From Holophagaceae bacterium (GTDB taxonomy: Bacteria > Acidobacteriota > Holophagae > Holophagales > Holophagaceae): DNA of 37,251 nt. The translations under genes and the position numbers were made by a program. The stretch covers positions 1 to 37,251 of the forward strand of contig JAFNAB010000012.1 of assembly GCA_017859955.1 (NCBI GenBank), in the 5' to 3' direction. Shown in pieces: positions 8,502 through 15,717 of the stretch. Within the stretch, counting starts at the first letter, position 1, and each line of letters starts with the position of its first letter. Below the pieces are notes generated by a model that made no database searches, was not told where the DNA came from, and saw only the letters and a list, made by a program, of their open reading frames with translations.

Positions 8502-9160
8502 AGACGGTCATCGTCGCCTGTCAGACCATTCAGGACGAACTGGCCATGGCCATGGGAGAGGTGGGCTGCACCTTTCCCGTGGTCTGGATCGAATCGGGCT
8601 TGCACCTCGAACCCGGCAGCCTGAAGAAGCGGATCCAGGAGGAGTTGGACAGGCTTCTGGACATGGATCTGGTGCTGATGGCCTTCGGCATCTGCGGGAA
8701 CTGCTTTGTGGGCGTGACCCCTGGGGACTACCGCCTGGTCTTTCCCCGGGCCGATGACTGCATCACCCTGATGCTGGGATCCGCCCAGCGCCGCAAGGAG
8801 ATCTCACAGGACGGGGCCACCTACTTCCTCACCAAGGGGTGGCTGAAATACGAAAAGAACATCTGGGCCGAATACCGGGAGGCGGTGGAGCGCCTGGGGC
8901 AGGGCAGGGCCGATCGGGCCTTCAGGATCATGCTCCAGCACTACCGCTTCCTGGGGCTCATCGAGACCGGTGCCTACAACATGCCGGAGTTTCTCGATCA
9001 GACCCAGGTTGTGGCCCAGGATCTGAAACTGGAGCCGCAGGTCATCCCTGGTTCGCTCCGCTACATCAAGAAGCTGCTGACCGGTCCCTGGGATGAAGAG
9101 TTCGTTTCGATCGCTCCCAGGGAAACCGTTCTCCTGGAGCACATCTACCGGTCGGCCTAG
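8498..9160 (+). CDS. DUF1638-family protein
   Basis: A soluble 220-residue protein with the hallmarks of DUF1638: a glycine/cysteine block FGICGNCFVG near residues 66-75, PRADDCITLMLGS near 84-96, and YFLTKGW near 108-114. The conserved cysteines suggest a metal or cofactor site. The biochemical function of the family is not established to my knowledge; members are often seen near corrinoid-dependent methyltransferase genes. Here it overlaps the homocysteine methyltransferase by 4 nt, which points to a partner or maturation role in methyl transfer. That role is inference from context only. Confidence 0.8.
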   Translation: MKTVIVACQTIQDELAMAMGEVGCTFPVVWIESGLHLEPGSLKKRIQEELDRLLDMDLVLMAFGICGNCFVGVTPGDYRLVFPRADDCITLMLGSAQRRKEISQDGATYFLTKGWLKYEKNIWAEYREAVERLGQGRADRAFRIMLQHYRFLGLIETGAYNMPEFLDQTQVVAQDLKLEPQVIPGSLRYIKKLLTGPWDEEFVSIAPRETVLLEHIYRSA

Positions 9161-9240
9161 GGGTTGGTGGAAATTATTATTGTTTTTTATATTCCCGAGG
9201 TTCCATACTTTCCTGAACATTCAACCCCTAACGGGTATAC

Positions 9241-10737
9241 ATGGGAAAGACTCGGACTGATCAGGAGATCCGCAAGTGGTTTGACCACTTCATATGCGGC
9301 TATCTGTCCAGACGGAATCCGGCGGACGGTTGGGATTTTGTGGACCATGCCCCCATGGGCTCCTGGGGCTGTGACGGTACCCATTCCCTCGCCACCTTTG
9401 CCCTTGATCCCGAGCACCTGGATGTGACCCCGATCTCTGAGCAGGCTGCGGTCGTCCGGGGGCTCTGCATCCTGAAGGAGGGATCCTCTCCACGATACAG
9501 GGAGACCCCTCTGCTCCGTCTGACTGCGGTTCTTTCGTGGATGGATGGCCGGTTCCGGGCCCACCATCTCCACGTTTCCCACCCCAGGGGGCGAAACCTG
9601 GAAGAGTTGCGCCGTCTCCGTAACCTGGTGGATCACCTGCCGGGTTTTGCTTTGCGATGCCGTCTGGATCTGGTCTGGCGTCTGGAAAGCCTGGACGGCC
9701 GTTTCCAGGAATTGACGGGCTACGCTCCCCTGGAATGGCTGGGGGAATCGGATCGCTGCTTCAGCGAACTGGTGCACCCGGATTTCCGGGAGCCGCTCCG
9801 GGTTCAGTGGAAGGAGGCTCTGATGCAGGGGAGCGCTTTCCAGTCGGAGTACCCGGTCCAATGCGCCGACGGTTCCAGCAAGTGGGTGTGGGAACAGGGG
9901 CGGGGGGTGCAGGATGACACCGGAATGCCTTCCCACCTCGAGGTCTTCATCACGGACATCACGGAGCGCAAGCAGATTGAACGCAGCCGCCTGGAGTTGG
10001 AAAAGCGGCTGATGCAGACCGAAAAGCTCGAAAGCCTGGGGGTGCTGGCCGGGGGCGTCGCCCACGACTTCAACAATCTCCTGATGGCCATGGTCGGCAA
10101 TCTGGATCTTCTGGCCATCCAGCTTCCCTTGAATTCTCCGTGCCGGGGGCCCATCGACCGCTGCATGGCCGCCGCCCAGAAGGCTGCCCGTTTGACGGGG
10201 CAGATGCTGGCCTGTTCCGGGAGCCGACCCGCGTGCACCAGACCGGTGGATTTGAGTTCTCTTCTGGAGGAGAACGAGGCCCTGCTTCGGGAGCTGGTCC
10301 CCCCGCAGATCCGGCTCATTCTGGATGGGTCCAGGCGAGTCCGGCCCGTGCAGGGGGATGCTTCCCAACTTCTCCAGGTGGCCCTGACCCTGGTGACCAA
10401 TGCCGTGGAGGCCATCGGGGACAAGGCCGGGGTGGTGACTGTGCGCTGTGATCAGCGATATGTCCAAATGGACGACTTCGCCCGGAGTGTCATCGAGGCA
10501 CCGCCCCGGGCGGGCTGGCATGTGCTGCTGGAAGTGGAAGATACCGGGTGTGGGATGAGCCCCGAAACCATGAACCGCCTCTTCGACCCCTTCTTCACGA
10601 CCAAATGTTTCGGTCGGGGCCTGGGCCTTCCGGCCGCCATGGGGGTCATCCGGGGCCACCAGGGGGCGCTCCTGCTCGAGAGCCAACCCGACAGGGGTAC
10701 CCGCTTCGAAGTGCTGCTGCCGGTGATGGAAGGCTGA
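9241..10737 (+). CDS. Cytosolic sensor histidine kinase with N-terminal NTF2/SnoaL-like and PAS domains
   Basis: A 498-residue kinase with no membrane segment. Residues 1-125 resemble a SnoaL/NTF2-like ligand pocket (VRGLCILKEG, then HHLHVSHP). A PAS domain spans about 135-245 (ending DITERKQIER). The phosphoacceptor box GGVAHDFNN has H275, and the ATPase domain shows TNAVEAI, DTGCGMS and FDPFFTTK with GRGLGL. It belongs to the hybrid-type kinase class often coupled to a receiver domain, but no receiver is attached or adjacent. The start has no strong Shine-Dalgarno; an AT-rich patch (9165-9195) lies upstream and may hold its promoter. Its target is unknown. Confidence 0.85.
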   Translation: MGKTRTDQEIRKWFDHFICGYLSRRNPADGWDFVDHAPMGSWGCDGTHSLATFALDPEHLDVTPISEQAAVVRGLCILKEGSSPRYRETPLLRLTAVLSWMDGRFRAHHLHVSHPRGRNLEELRRLRNLVDHLPGFALRCRLDLVWRLESLDGRFQELTGYAPLEWLGESDRCFSELVHPDFREPLRVQWKEALMQGSAFQSEYPVQCADGSSKWVWEQGRGVQDDTGMPSHLEVFITDITERKQIERSRLELEKRLMQTEKLESLGVLAGGVAHDFNNLLMAMVGNLDLLAIQLPLNSPCRGPIDRCMAAAQKAARLTGQMLACSGSRPACTRPVDLSSLLEENEALLRELVPPQIRLILDGSRRVRPVQGDASQLLQVALTLVTNAVEAIGDKAGVVTVRCDQRYVQMDDFARSVIEAPPRAGWHVLLEVEDTGCGMSPETMNRLFDPFFTTKCFGRGLGLPAAMGVIRGHQGALLLESQPDRGTRFEVLLPVMEG

Positions 10738-10756
10738 TACGCCTTCGCGTACAAAA

Positions 10757-11081
10757 GCATAAATTCCACCACCAAGGCTCCAAGGGCACCAAGTTTCACC
10801 AAGAAAAGCCTGATGCGTTAACCAGGACACTCAGGCCTGGTCCCGGGAGGGGCAGGTGGCTATGGCACGCCCGCGTGCCTTCGCCGCCTGTCCCTCCCGG
10901 AACGCGTGCGGCTTTGCCGCGCGCCCCCGCGCAGCGGGGCGGCCTGAGTGTCCAGCCCGGTGGAGCGATATGGCACGGGCTGGCTTTCACATTCACCCTG
11001 GGGCAAAGCCATGGATCGCTGGTAAGCCCTTGGTGACTCCTTGGTGCCTTCGTGTCTTGGTGGTGGAAGTCGTTTTTATGC
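10757..11081. repeat. Palindromic intergenic element with CACCAAG-type terminal inverted repeats
   Basis: This occupies nearly all of the 379-bp gene-free stretch 10738-11116. The left end (10757-10803) and right end (11029-11081) are reverse complements apart from small indels. Both begin GCATAAA and are built from short near-repeats of CACCAAGG. Such CACCAAGG-rich sequences are a familiar kind of bacterial intergenic repeat. Between the arms lies a very GC-rich, hairpin-rich core described separately. Short open frames inside show no sign of being genes. Confidence 0.75.
10825..10953. other. Candidate four-way-junction structured core (RNA or DNA) inside the repeat element
   Basis: Closing stem P1 pairs 10825-10837 with 10941-10953 (GGACACTCAGGCC, 13 bp, perfect). 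Inside it, P2 pairs 10844-10856 with 10887-10899 (one G-T pair) and is capped by a perfect 6-bp hairpin at 10864-10879. P3 is 10906-10922 (7 bp, loop TTT), and P4 pairs 10923-10927 with 10936-10940. Together they form a closed four-way junction. A further perfect 8-bp pair (10952-10959 with 10976-10983) follows. Which strand is expressed, if any, cannot be told. Confidence 0.5.
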
Positions 11082-11116
11082 TTTAGTTTATTGATTGCGA
11101 ATTGGTATGAGGGGGT

Positions 11117-12115
11117 CTACTGTCCCTCGTGAGCGTGGCGGGCCTCAAGGCGTAGCGCCTCGATATCCTGGATCAGCTCCTCGGGATCGTTGCGTTCATT
11201 CAGTCGGTGGCGGAACTTGGCGCCCCCTGGCAGGCCCTTGGTGAACCAGGCACCGATCTTCTTGATCTTGTGGAGGGCCGCCCGTTGGTCGCCTTCCTCA
11301 AGGGTGAGGCGGAAGAAGCGCAGGGTGGCGTCGATCCGCATGTCCGAGCTGACTTCCAGATCTGGGTCCAGGACCTGCTTGAAAATAAAGGGGTTGTACA
11401 TTGCACCCCGCCCAATCATCACCCCAACGCAGCCCGTTTCCCGGACCATCTGGTGAGCCTCCTCGGCCCGGTTGACGTCGCCGTTTCCGATGATGGGGAT
11501 GCTCAGTCCCAGGTCCACGGCCCGGGCGATGAGGCTCCAGTCCGAGTGGCCGAGATACTGCTGGGCCCTGGTCCGAGGGTGGATGGCCACGGCTTGGACG
11601 CCGCAGGCCTCGTACATCCTCAGGAAATCCAGATACTCCTCCCGCTCCTTCTGGGCCGCGTCCCAACCCACCCTCATCTTTACGGTGACGGGGATCTTCA
11701 CGGCCTTGACCATAGCCTGCACGCAGCGTTCCGCCAGGCGGAAGTCGCGGAGCAGGGCGGAACCCGCCCCGCCACTGGTCACGTTGCTGGCGGGGCATCC
11801 CATGTTCAGGTCCACCAGGTCGGCGCCGTGTTCCTCGCACATCCGGGCGCACTCTGCCAGATGCTCGGGGATGTAGCCTGCGAGTTGGATCGAGAAAGGG
11901 CGTTCCCCCTCCGAGGCCATCATCTCCTTGGCCTTCCTGGCCTGGCGCCAGAGGGCCTCGGCGCTGATCATTTCGGAAACCGTGAGGCCCAGGCCGCCGA
12001 TCTCGCGGATCATCCGCCGGAAGGGGAGGTCCGTGATCTCGTGGAGAGGCGCCAGAACCAGGGCGGGCTTGACCTCGACAGGGCCGATGAAGAAGGAATC
12101 AAAAGGGAAAGCCAA
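11117..12115 (-). CDS. dusB: tRNA-dihydrouridine synthase, DusB type
   Basis: A 332-residue FMN enzyme that reduces uridine to dihydrouridine in the tRNA D-loop. Motifs in order: APLHEITDLPFR near the N-terminus, DLNMGCPA with the catalytic C107, KMRVGW, the HPRTRAQQY phosphate-binding block, GNGDV and MIGRGAM. The length matches DusB. The start codon is TTG at 12115 with GAGG 7 nt upstream. It is a single gene transcribed away from the FHA gene; its 3' end faces the repeat element at 10757-11081. Confidence 0.95.
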   Translation of the reverse strand: MAFPFDSFFIGPVEVKPALVLAPLHEITDLPFRRMIREIGGLGLTVSEMISAEALWRQARKAKEMMASEGERPFSIQLAGYIPEHLAECARMCEEHGADLVDLNMGCPASNVTSGGAGSALLRDFRLAERCVQAMVKAVKIPVTVKMRVGWDAAQKEREEYLDFLRMYEACGVQAVAIHPRTRAQQYLGHSDWSLIARAVDLGLSIPIIGNGDVNRAEEAHQMVRETGCVGVMIGRGAMYNPFIFKQVLDPDLEVSSDMRIDATLRFFRLTLEEGDQRAALHKIKKIGAWFTKGLPGGAKFRHRLNERNDPEELIQDIEALRLEARHAHEGQ

Positions 12116-12295
12116 ACCGGAACCTCAAGCAAACCTTTAGTCTAAACCGGGCTTCGTGCTCCGTGGACAAAACGGCTTTGCGACCAAGGCCTGTTGGGGT
12201 GCTTTCGTTTATTAGTGATTAAAAATAGGTGTTGAATCGGTTAGGCTCGGTATCAAGAACCAGGCACGTATGACCTGGGCTCCAGAGAGGTAAGC

Positions 12296-12715
12296 ATGAC
12301 GGACTGTGTGGCTGCCCTGAAGGCCCTGACCCCTGAGGCCAGAATGGCTTGTGGTGGGGCTCTCCTGGTACTGCCGAGACTGCCCTTCAGGGTGGGTCGT
12401 GAGAGCCGCGCTTCGAATCGAAACGATACCCCGGCCGATAGGCGGAGAAAGCCCGATTCCCGGCCGAATAATGATCTGTATCTAATCGAAACGGGCTCGG
12501 AATTGAACGTCTCGAGGGAGCATTTCCTGATTTCGGTTGAAGGTGATCATTTTGTCATCACGGACCAAGGCAGCACCTGCGGCACGATCGTGGAAGGTGA
12601 ACTGATCGGTCACAAGGGGTCCCGCACCCGGGCGCGGCTTGAAGACGGGGATGTGATCATTGTCGGCACATCCGCCTCGAAATTCGTCTTCAAGTTCACC
12701 CTGCAAAAAACCTAG
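12296..12715 (+). CDS. Small FHA-domain protein
   Basis: A 139-residue protein that is essentially one forkhead-associated domain. It has G34-R35 (FRVGRES), S73-R74-x-H76 (VSREHF) and GSTCGTIVEG near residues 92-101, the phosphothreonine-binding signature. The first 25 residues and a charged insert (about 40-60) are low in recognisable structure. FHA domains read Ser/Thr phosphorylation, but no Ser/Thr kinase gene is in the window. AGAGAGG precedes the ATG. The gene and the AT-rich 180-bp spacer before it look less GC-biased than their neighbours, a possible sign of later acquisition. Confidence 0.82.
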   Translation: MTDCVAALKALTPEARMACGGALLVLPRLPFRVGRESRASNRNDTPADRRRKPDSRPNNDLYLIETGSELNVSREHFLISVEGDHFVITDQGSTCGTIVEGELIGHKGSRTRARLEDGDVIIVGTSASKFVFKFTLQKT

Positions 12716-12755
12716 GCAATCCAGGCTGACGCCAGGCCCCGATCCGCCTGCGATG

Positions 12756-13187
12756 TCAGTGCCGCAGTTCGCCTTCCACCCAGGACTCGCTGCCCTCCTT
12801 GTAGCGCTCACGCTTCCAGATGGGCACACGTTCCTTGATGATGTCCATGATCCAGCCTACGGCCTCGAAGGACTCCTTGCGGTGGGCCGAAGCGCAGACC
12901 ACGACTACGGCAGCCTCGCAGAGGGGCACGATGCCCGTGCGATGGTGGATGAAGCACTGGGTGAGGCTGAAGCGCTCCATGGCTTCGCTTCGCAGCTTCT
13001 CCAGTTCCGACACGGCCATGGACTCGAAGGCCTCGTAGGCGAGGAGTTCCACAGCCTTGTCATCGTGGTGATTCCGGGCACATCCTTCAAAGACCACAAC
13101 GGAACCGGCCCTTGGATCCCGGGCCTCCGCGCGCAGGGCGATGGCATCCAGGGGGCTGTTCATAACGGCGACATAGGGGATCATCAT
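12756..13187 (-). CDS. moaE: Molybdopterin synthase catalytic subunit MoaE
   Basis: A 143-residue MoaE. With thiocarboxylated MoaD it inserts two sulfurs into precursor Z to make molybdopterin. Visible family features are the GSVVVFEGCARNHH block near the N-terminus, the YEAF segment, HHRTGIVPLCEAAVVV, AHRKESFEA, and the C-terminal PIWKRERYKEG with the catalytic lysine region. I prefer ATG 13187, which has GAGG 8 nt upstream, to the in-frame codon at 13205. No moaD or other moa gene is adjacent. It is divergent from the lysine aminotransferase gene by about 54 nt. Confidence 0.93.
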   Translation of the reverse strand: MMIPYVAVMNSPLDAIALRAEARDPRAGSVVVFEGCARNHHDDKAVELLAYEAFESMAVSELEKLRSEAMERFSLTQCFIHHRTGIVPLCEAAVVVVCASAHRKESFEAVGWIMDIIKERVPIWKRERYKEGSESWVEGELRH

Positions 13188-13241
13188 GATTGGACCTCGT
13201 TGCATCTAAGAATACAGTGCTACGGGGATGGAAGGATCGAC

Positions 13242-14579
13242 ATGTCGAACGCATTCACTGAACACGCTCGCCCCGAGGAGGTCTTCGGGATACTGGGCCA
13301 GCACATGCTGATGGACGGTTTCCATCTGGTCATGGACCTGGAGAAGTCGCAGGGCTCCTGGATCGTGGACGCCCGGGATGGCCGCCGGATCCTGGACTTC
13401 TATTCCTTCTTTGCCACCGCTCCCCTGGGGCACAACCACCCTCGTCTCAGGGAACCCGAGTTCCAGGCCTATCTGGGGCGGATCGCTGTGAACAAGCCCG
13501 CCAACAGCGATGTCTACACCACGGCCTACGCCGATTGGGTGGAGACATTCAGTCGCCACGCCCTTCCTCCCTACCTGAAGTATCTCTTCTGGATCGACGG
13601 CGGAACCCTGGGGGTGGAGAACGCCCTGAAGGCTGCTTTTGACTGGAAGGTCCGGAAGAATCTGGCCCGGGGTCGCGGCGAGAAGGGTTCCCAGGTCATC
13701 CACTTCAAGGACGCCTTCCATGGCCGCAGCGGATACACCCTGAGTCTCACCAACACCGCCGATCCCCGGAAGCACCAGTACTATCCCAAGTTCCCCTGGC
13801 CCCGGATCCTCAATCCCAAGATCACCTTCCCCCTGGAGGGAGCCAATCTTCAGCAAGTCGAGGCGGCGGAGGCCGAGGCCCTTCGCCAGATCCGGGAAGC
13901 GGTGGAGCGGGATCCGGATGACATCGCCTGTCTCATCATCGAGCCCATCCAGGGAGAGGGTGGGGATCATCATTTCCGTGGGGAATTCCTCCGGAAATTG
14001 AGCGAGCTGTCCCGGGAATATGATTTTCTGTTCATTTTTGATGAAGTGCAGACCGGTTTCGGGGGCACGGGGCTCTGGTGGGCCCACCAGCACTTCGATG
14101 TGGAGCCCGATCTCATCGCCTTCGGCAAGAAGACCCAGGTCTGCGGCATGGCAGCAGGTACCCGCCTCGACGAGGTCGAGAACGTCTTCAAGGTTCCCAG
14201 TCGCATCAACAGCACCTGGGGAGGGAACCTGGTGGACATGGTGCGGGCCCAGCGGATCGTGGAAGTGATGGTGGAGGAAGAGCTCCTGGCCTTCAGTTCG
14301 CGTCAGGGAGAGAGGCTCCTGCAGGGGCTCCAGGAGATCCATCGGGATTTCCCGGAACTGACCTCCAACCCCCGCGGGAGGGGACTCTTCTGCGCCATCG
14401 ATCTGGCCAGCCCGGAGCTGAGAGCCAAAGTGATCACAGAAACCCAGCGCCTGGGCATGGTGATCATGGCGACCGGGCATTCGGGACTGCGTTTCAGGCC
14501 CGCTTTGAACCTGCGTACCGAGGATCTGGACCTGGGCGTGGATATGCTCCGGGAGGCCATTCGGAGATCGGTTGAGTAA
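13242..14579 (+). CDS. lat: L-lysine 6-aminotransferase (class III PLP aminotransferase)
   Basis: A 445-residue class III aminotransferase. It converts L-lysine and 2-oxoglutarate to the 6-semialdehyde (cyclising to piperideine-6-carboxylate) and glutamate. Features: SFFATAPLGHNHP, NSDVYT, the HFKDAFHGRSGYT block, IIEPIQGEGGDHHF, DEVQTGFGGTG, and the PLP lysine region FGKKTQVCG (K296/K297). These details match lysine 6-aminotransferases better than acetylornithine or GABA aminotransferases. ATG 13242 follows GGAAGG by 6 nt; the frame is open further upstream but without a start signal. It is upstream of the corrinoid methyltransfer cluster but separated by 266 nt with its own promoter module, so a shared function is not implied. 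Confidence 0.9.
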   Translation: MSNAFTEHARPEEVFGILGQHMLMDGFHLVMDLEKSQGSWIVDARDGRRILDFYSFFATAPLGHNHPRLREPEFQAYLGRIAVNKPANSDVYTTAYADWVETFSRHALPPYLKYLFWIDGGTLGVENALKAAFDWKVRKNLARGRGEKGSQVIHFKDAFHGRSGYTLSLTNTADPRKHQYYPKFPWPRILNPKITFPLEGANLQQVEAAEAEALRQIREAVERDPDDIACLIIEPIQGEGGDHHFRGEFLRKLSELSREYDFLFIFDEVQTGFGGTGLWWAHQHFDVEPDLIAFGKKTQVCGMAAGTRLDEVENVFKVPSRINSTWGGNLVDMVRAQRIVEVMVEEELLAFSSRQGERLLQGLQEIHRDFPELTSNPRGRGLFCAIDLASPELRAKVITETQRLGMVIMATGHSGLRFRPALNLRTEDLDLGVDMLREAIRRSVE

Positions 14580-14613
14580 AATGCTTGAAAAATAGATTCA
14601 TATCTAAAAAAGA

Positions 14614-14668
14614 ACTCATGGGGGCATGAGTAACTTTATTGATATTCGTGGATATGGTTTGCGATAGC
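14614..14668 (+). promoter_or_regulatory. Operator-promoter module 1 (corrinoid protein gene)
   Basis: The palindrome ACTCAT-N6-ATGAGT lies at 14614-14631, extended here to a 7-bp arm. Seven nt later comes TTGATA (14639-14644), and exactly 18 nt after that GATAGC (14663-14668). The same order and spacing recur at modules 2 and 3. The first box resembles a -35 element; the second is a poor -10. The module ends 177 nt before the ATG at 14846. Confidence 0.75.
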
Positions 14669-14845
14669 CTTGCCTTAGGTTATAGATTTTCGACTGTTAT
14701 TTCGGTGGTTATGTTTGGCCACTGACGCGCTTTGGATGCTTTCGCAGGATCCACAGGCTCCTTTGTAAAGGCAGCTCTTCCTGGTGACGGGGAGGGCTCT
14801 ATGCCGCTATTCACCTTTGCCACCCCCCATCTGAAAGGCATCGAA

Positions 14846-15475
14846 ATGAGCCAGACCCTGATCAACGCCATGGCAGATCTTGAAGAATCGGCCCTCGTCA
14901 AGGAAGTCAAGCATCTCCAGGAGCAGGGTGTTCCCGCCCTCGAGATCATCCAGAAGCTTCAGGAAGGCATGAACATCGTGGGCAAGCGTTATGAGGAGAA
15001 GGAATATTATCTCTCCGAGCTGATCATGTCCGCTGAGATCTTCAAGGAAGCGGCTGCTGCCATTGGAGGCGACCTCTCTGCCGGCGAAGCTCCGAGCCAC
15101 GCCACCTTCGTCATGGGCACCATTTACGGGGACATTCACGATATCGGCAAGAATATTGTCACGACCGTGATGAGCTGTAATGGTTTCAAGGTCATCGATC
15201 TGGGGGTAGACGTCCCCACCGCTGACTACATCAAGGCCATCCAGGAGCACAAGCCGCAGGTGGTGGGCATCTCCTGTCTGCTGACCACGGCCTTTGATGG
15301 CATGAAGGAATGCATCGCTTCCATCGAGGCAGCCGGACTGCGGAAGGATCTCAAGATCCTCATTGGTGGCGGTCCCTGCGACCAGACCACGGCGGACTAC
15401 GTGGGCGCCGACGCTTACTGCAAGACCGCCCAGGACGCCGTGGAATTCTCCAAGAAGTTGATGGGTATCCAGTAA
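14846..15475 (+). CDS. Corrinoid (B12-binding) methyl-carrier protein
   Basis: A 209-residue protein of the MtaC/MtbC/MetH-B12 type. An N-terminal four-helix cap (about 1-85) is followed by the cobalamin-binding Rossmann domain with D96-x-H98-x-x-G101 (GDIHDIGKN), where H98 is the lower cobalt ligand, then VGISCLL and GGGPC. It shuttles a methyl group between two methyltransferases as methyl-Co(III). I chose ATG 14846 with AAAGG upstream because this is where the family normally begins; the frame is open back to 14732. It is followed by two URO-D-type methyltransferases with matching promoter modules, so all three probably form one methyl-transfer system. The substrate is unknown. Confidence 0.92.
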   Translation: MSQTLINAMADLEESALVKEVKHLQEQGVPALEIIQKLQEGMNIVGKRYEEKEYYLSELIMSAEIFKEAAAAIGGDLSAGEAPSHATFVMGTIYGDIHDIGKNIVTTVMSCNGFKVIDLGVDVPTADYIKAIQEHKPQVVGISCLLTTAFDGMKECIASIEAAGLRKDLKILIGGGPCDQTTADYVGADAYCKTAQDAVEFSKKLMGIQ

Positions 15476-15571
15476 CGGGCCTAATTTGCTGGGTGACGTC
15501 GGCCAAACGGCCTGTCGGATTTTGAGGCCACTGCTGGAGCTAATTCCACAGAGATCAATGAATATAAAAGT

Positions 15572-15626
15572 ACTGATGAGCTTATGAGTTAATTTGTTGA
15601 TTTGTTTATGGCTTCAGCGCGATAGG
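15572..15626 (+). promoter_or_regulatory. Operator-promoter module 2 (first URO-D methyltransferase gene)
   Basis: ACTGAT-N6-ATGAGT at 15572-15589, then 7 nt, TTGATT (15597-15602), 18 nt, and GATAGG (15621-15626). The left half-site has one change from the palindrome. ATTTGTTG after the operator is shared with module 3. The module ends 91 nt before the ATG. Confidence 0.72.
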
Positions 15627-15717
15627 CTCATCTCAATTTCCCTTATCAAGTCGGCGCCCGCTCTCGCGAGGTGGGCCTTGGCTATCTCTGCTTTTAACCC
15701 CATGAAAGGATTGGACC

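Noticed and set aside
9187-10830. 547-codon minus-strand frame
   Set aside because: It is the complement of the NTF2-PAS-kinase gene; the plus strand carries recognisable domains, the minus strand none.
10548-11086. Short open frames in the 10738-11116 spacer
   Set aside because: They run through the inverted-repeat element and structured core, with no start signals or family resemblance.
12660-13241. Upstream extension of the lysine aminotransferase frame
   Set aside because: It overlaps moaE on the other strand and gives no homology; the Shine-Dalgarno and family N-terminus fix ATG 13242.
14715-14733. Sigma-54-like GG-N10-GC upstream of the corrinoid gene
   Set aside because: Only about half of the consensus matches, and no comparable element exists upstream of the other two genes, whereas the 7/18-nt module is shared by all three.
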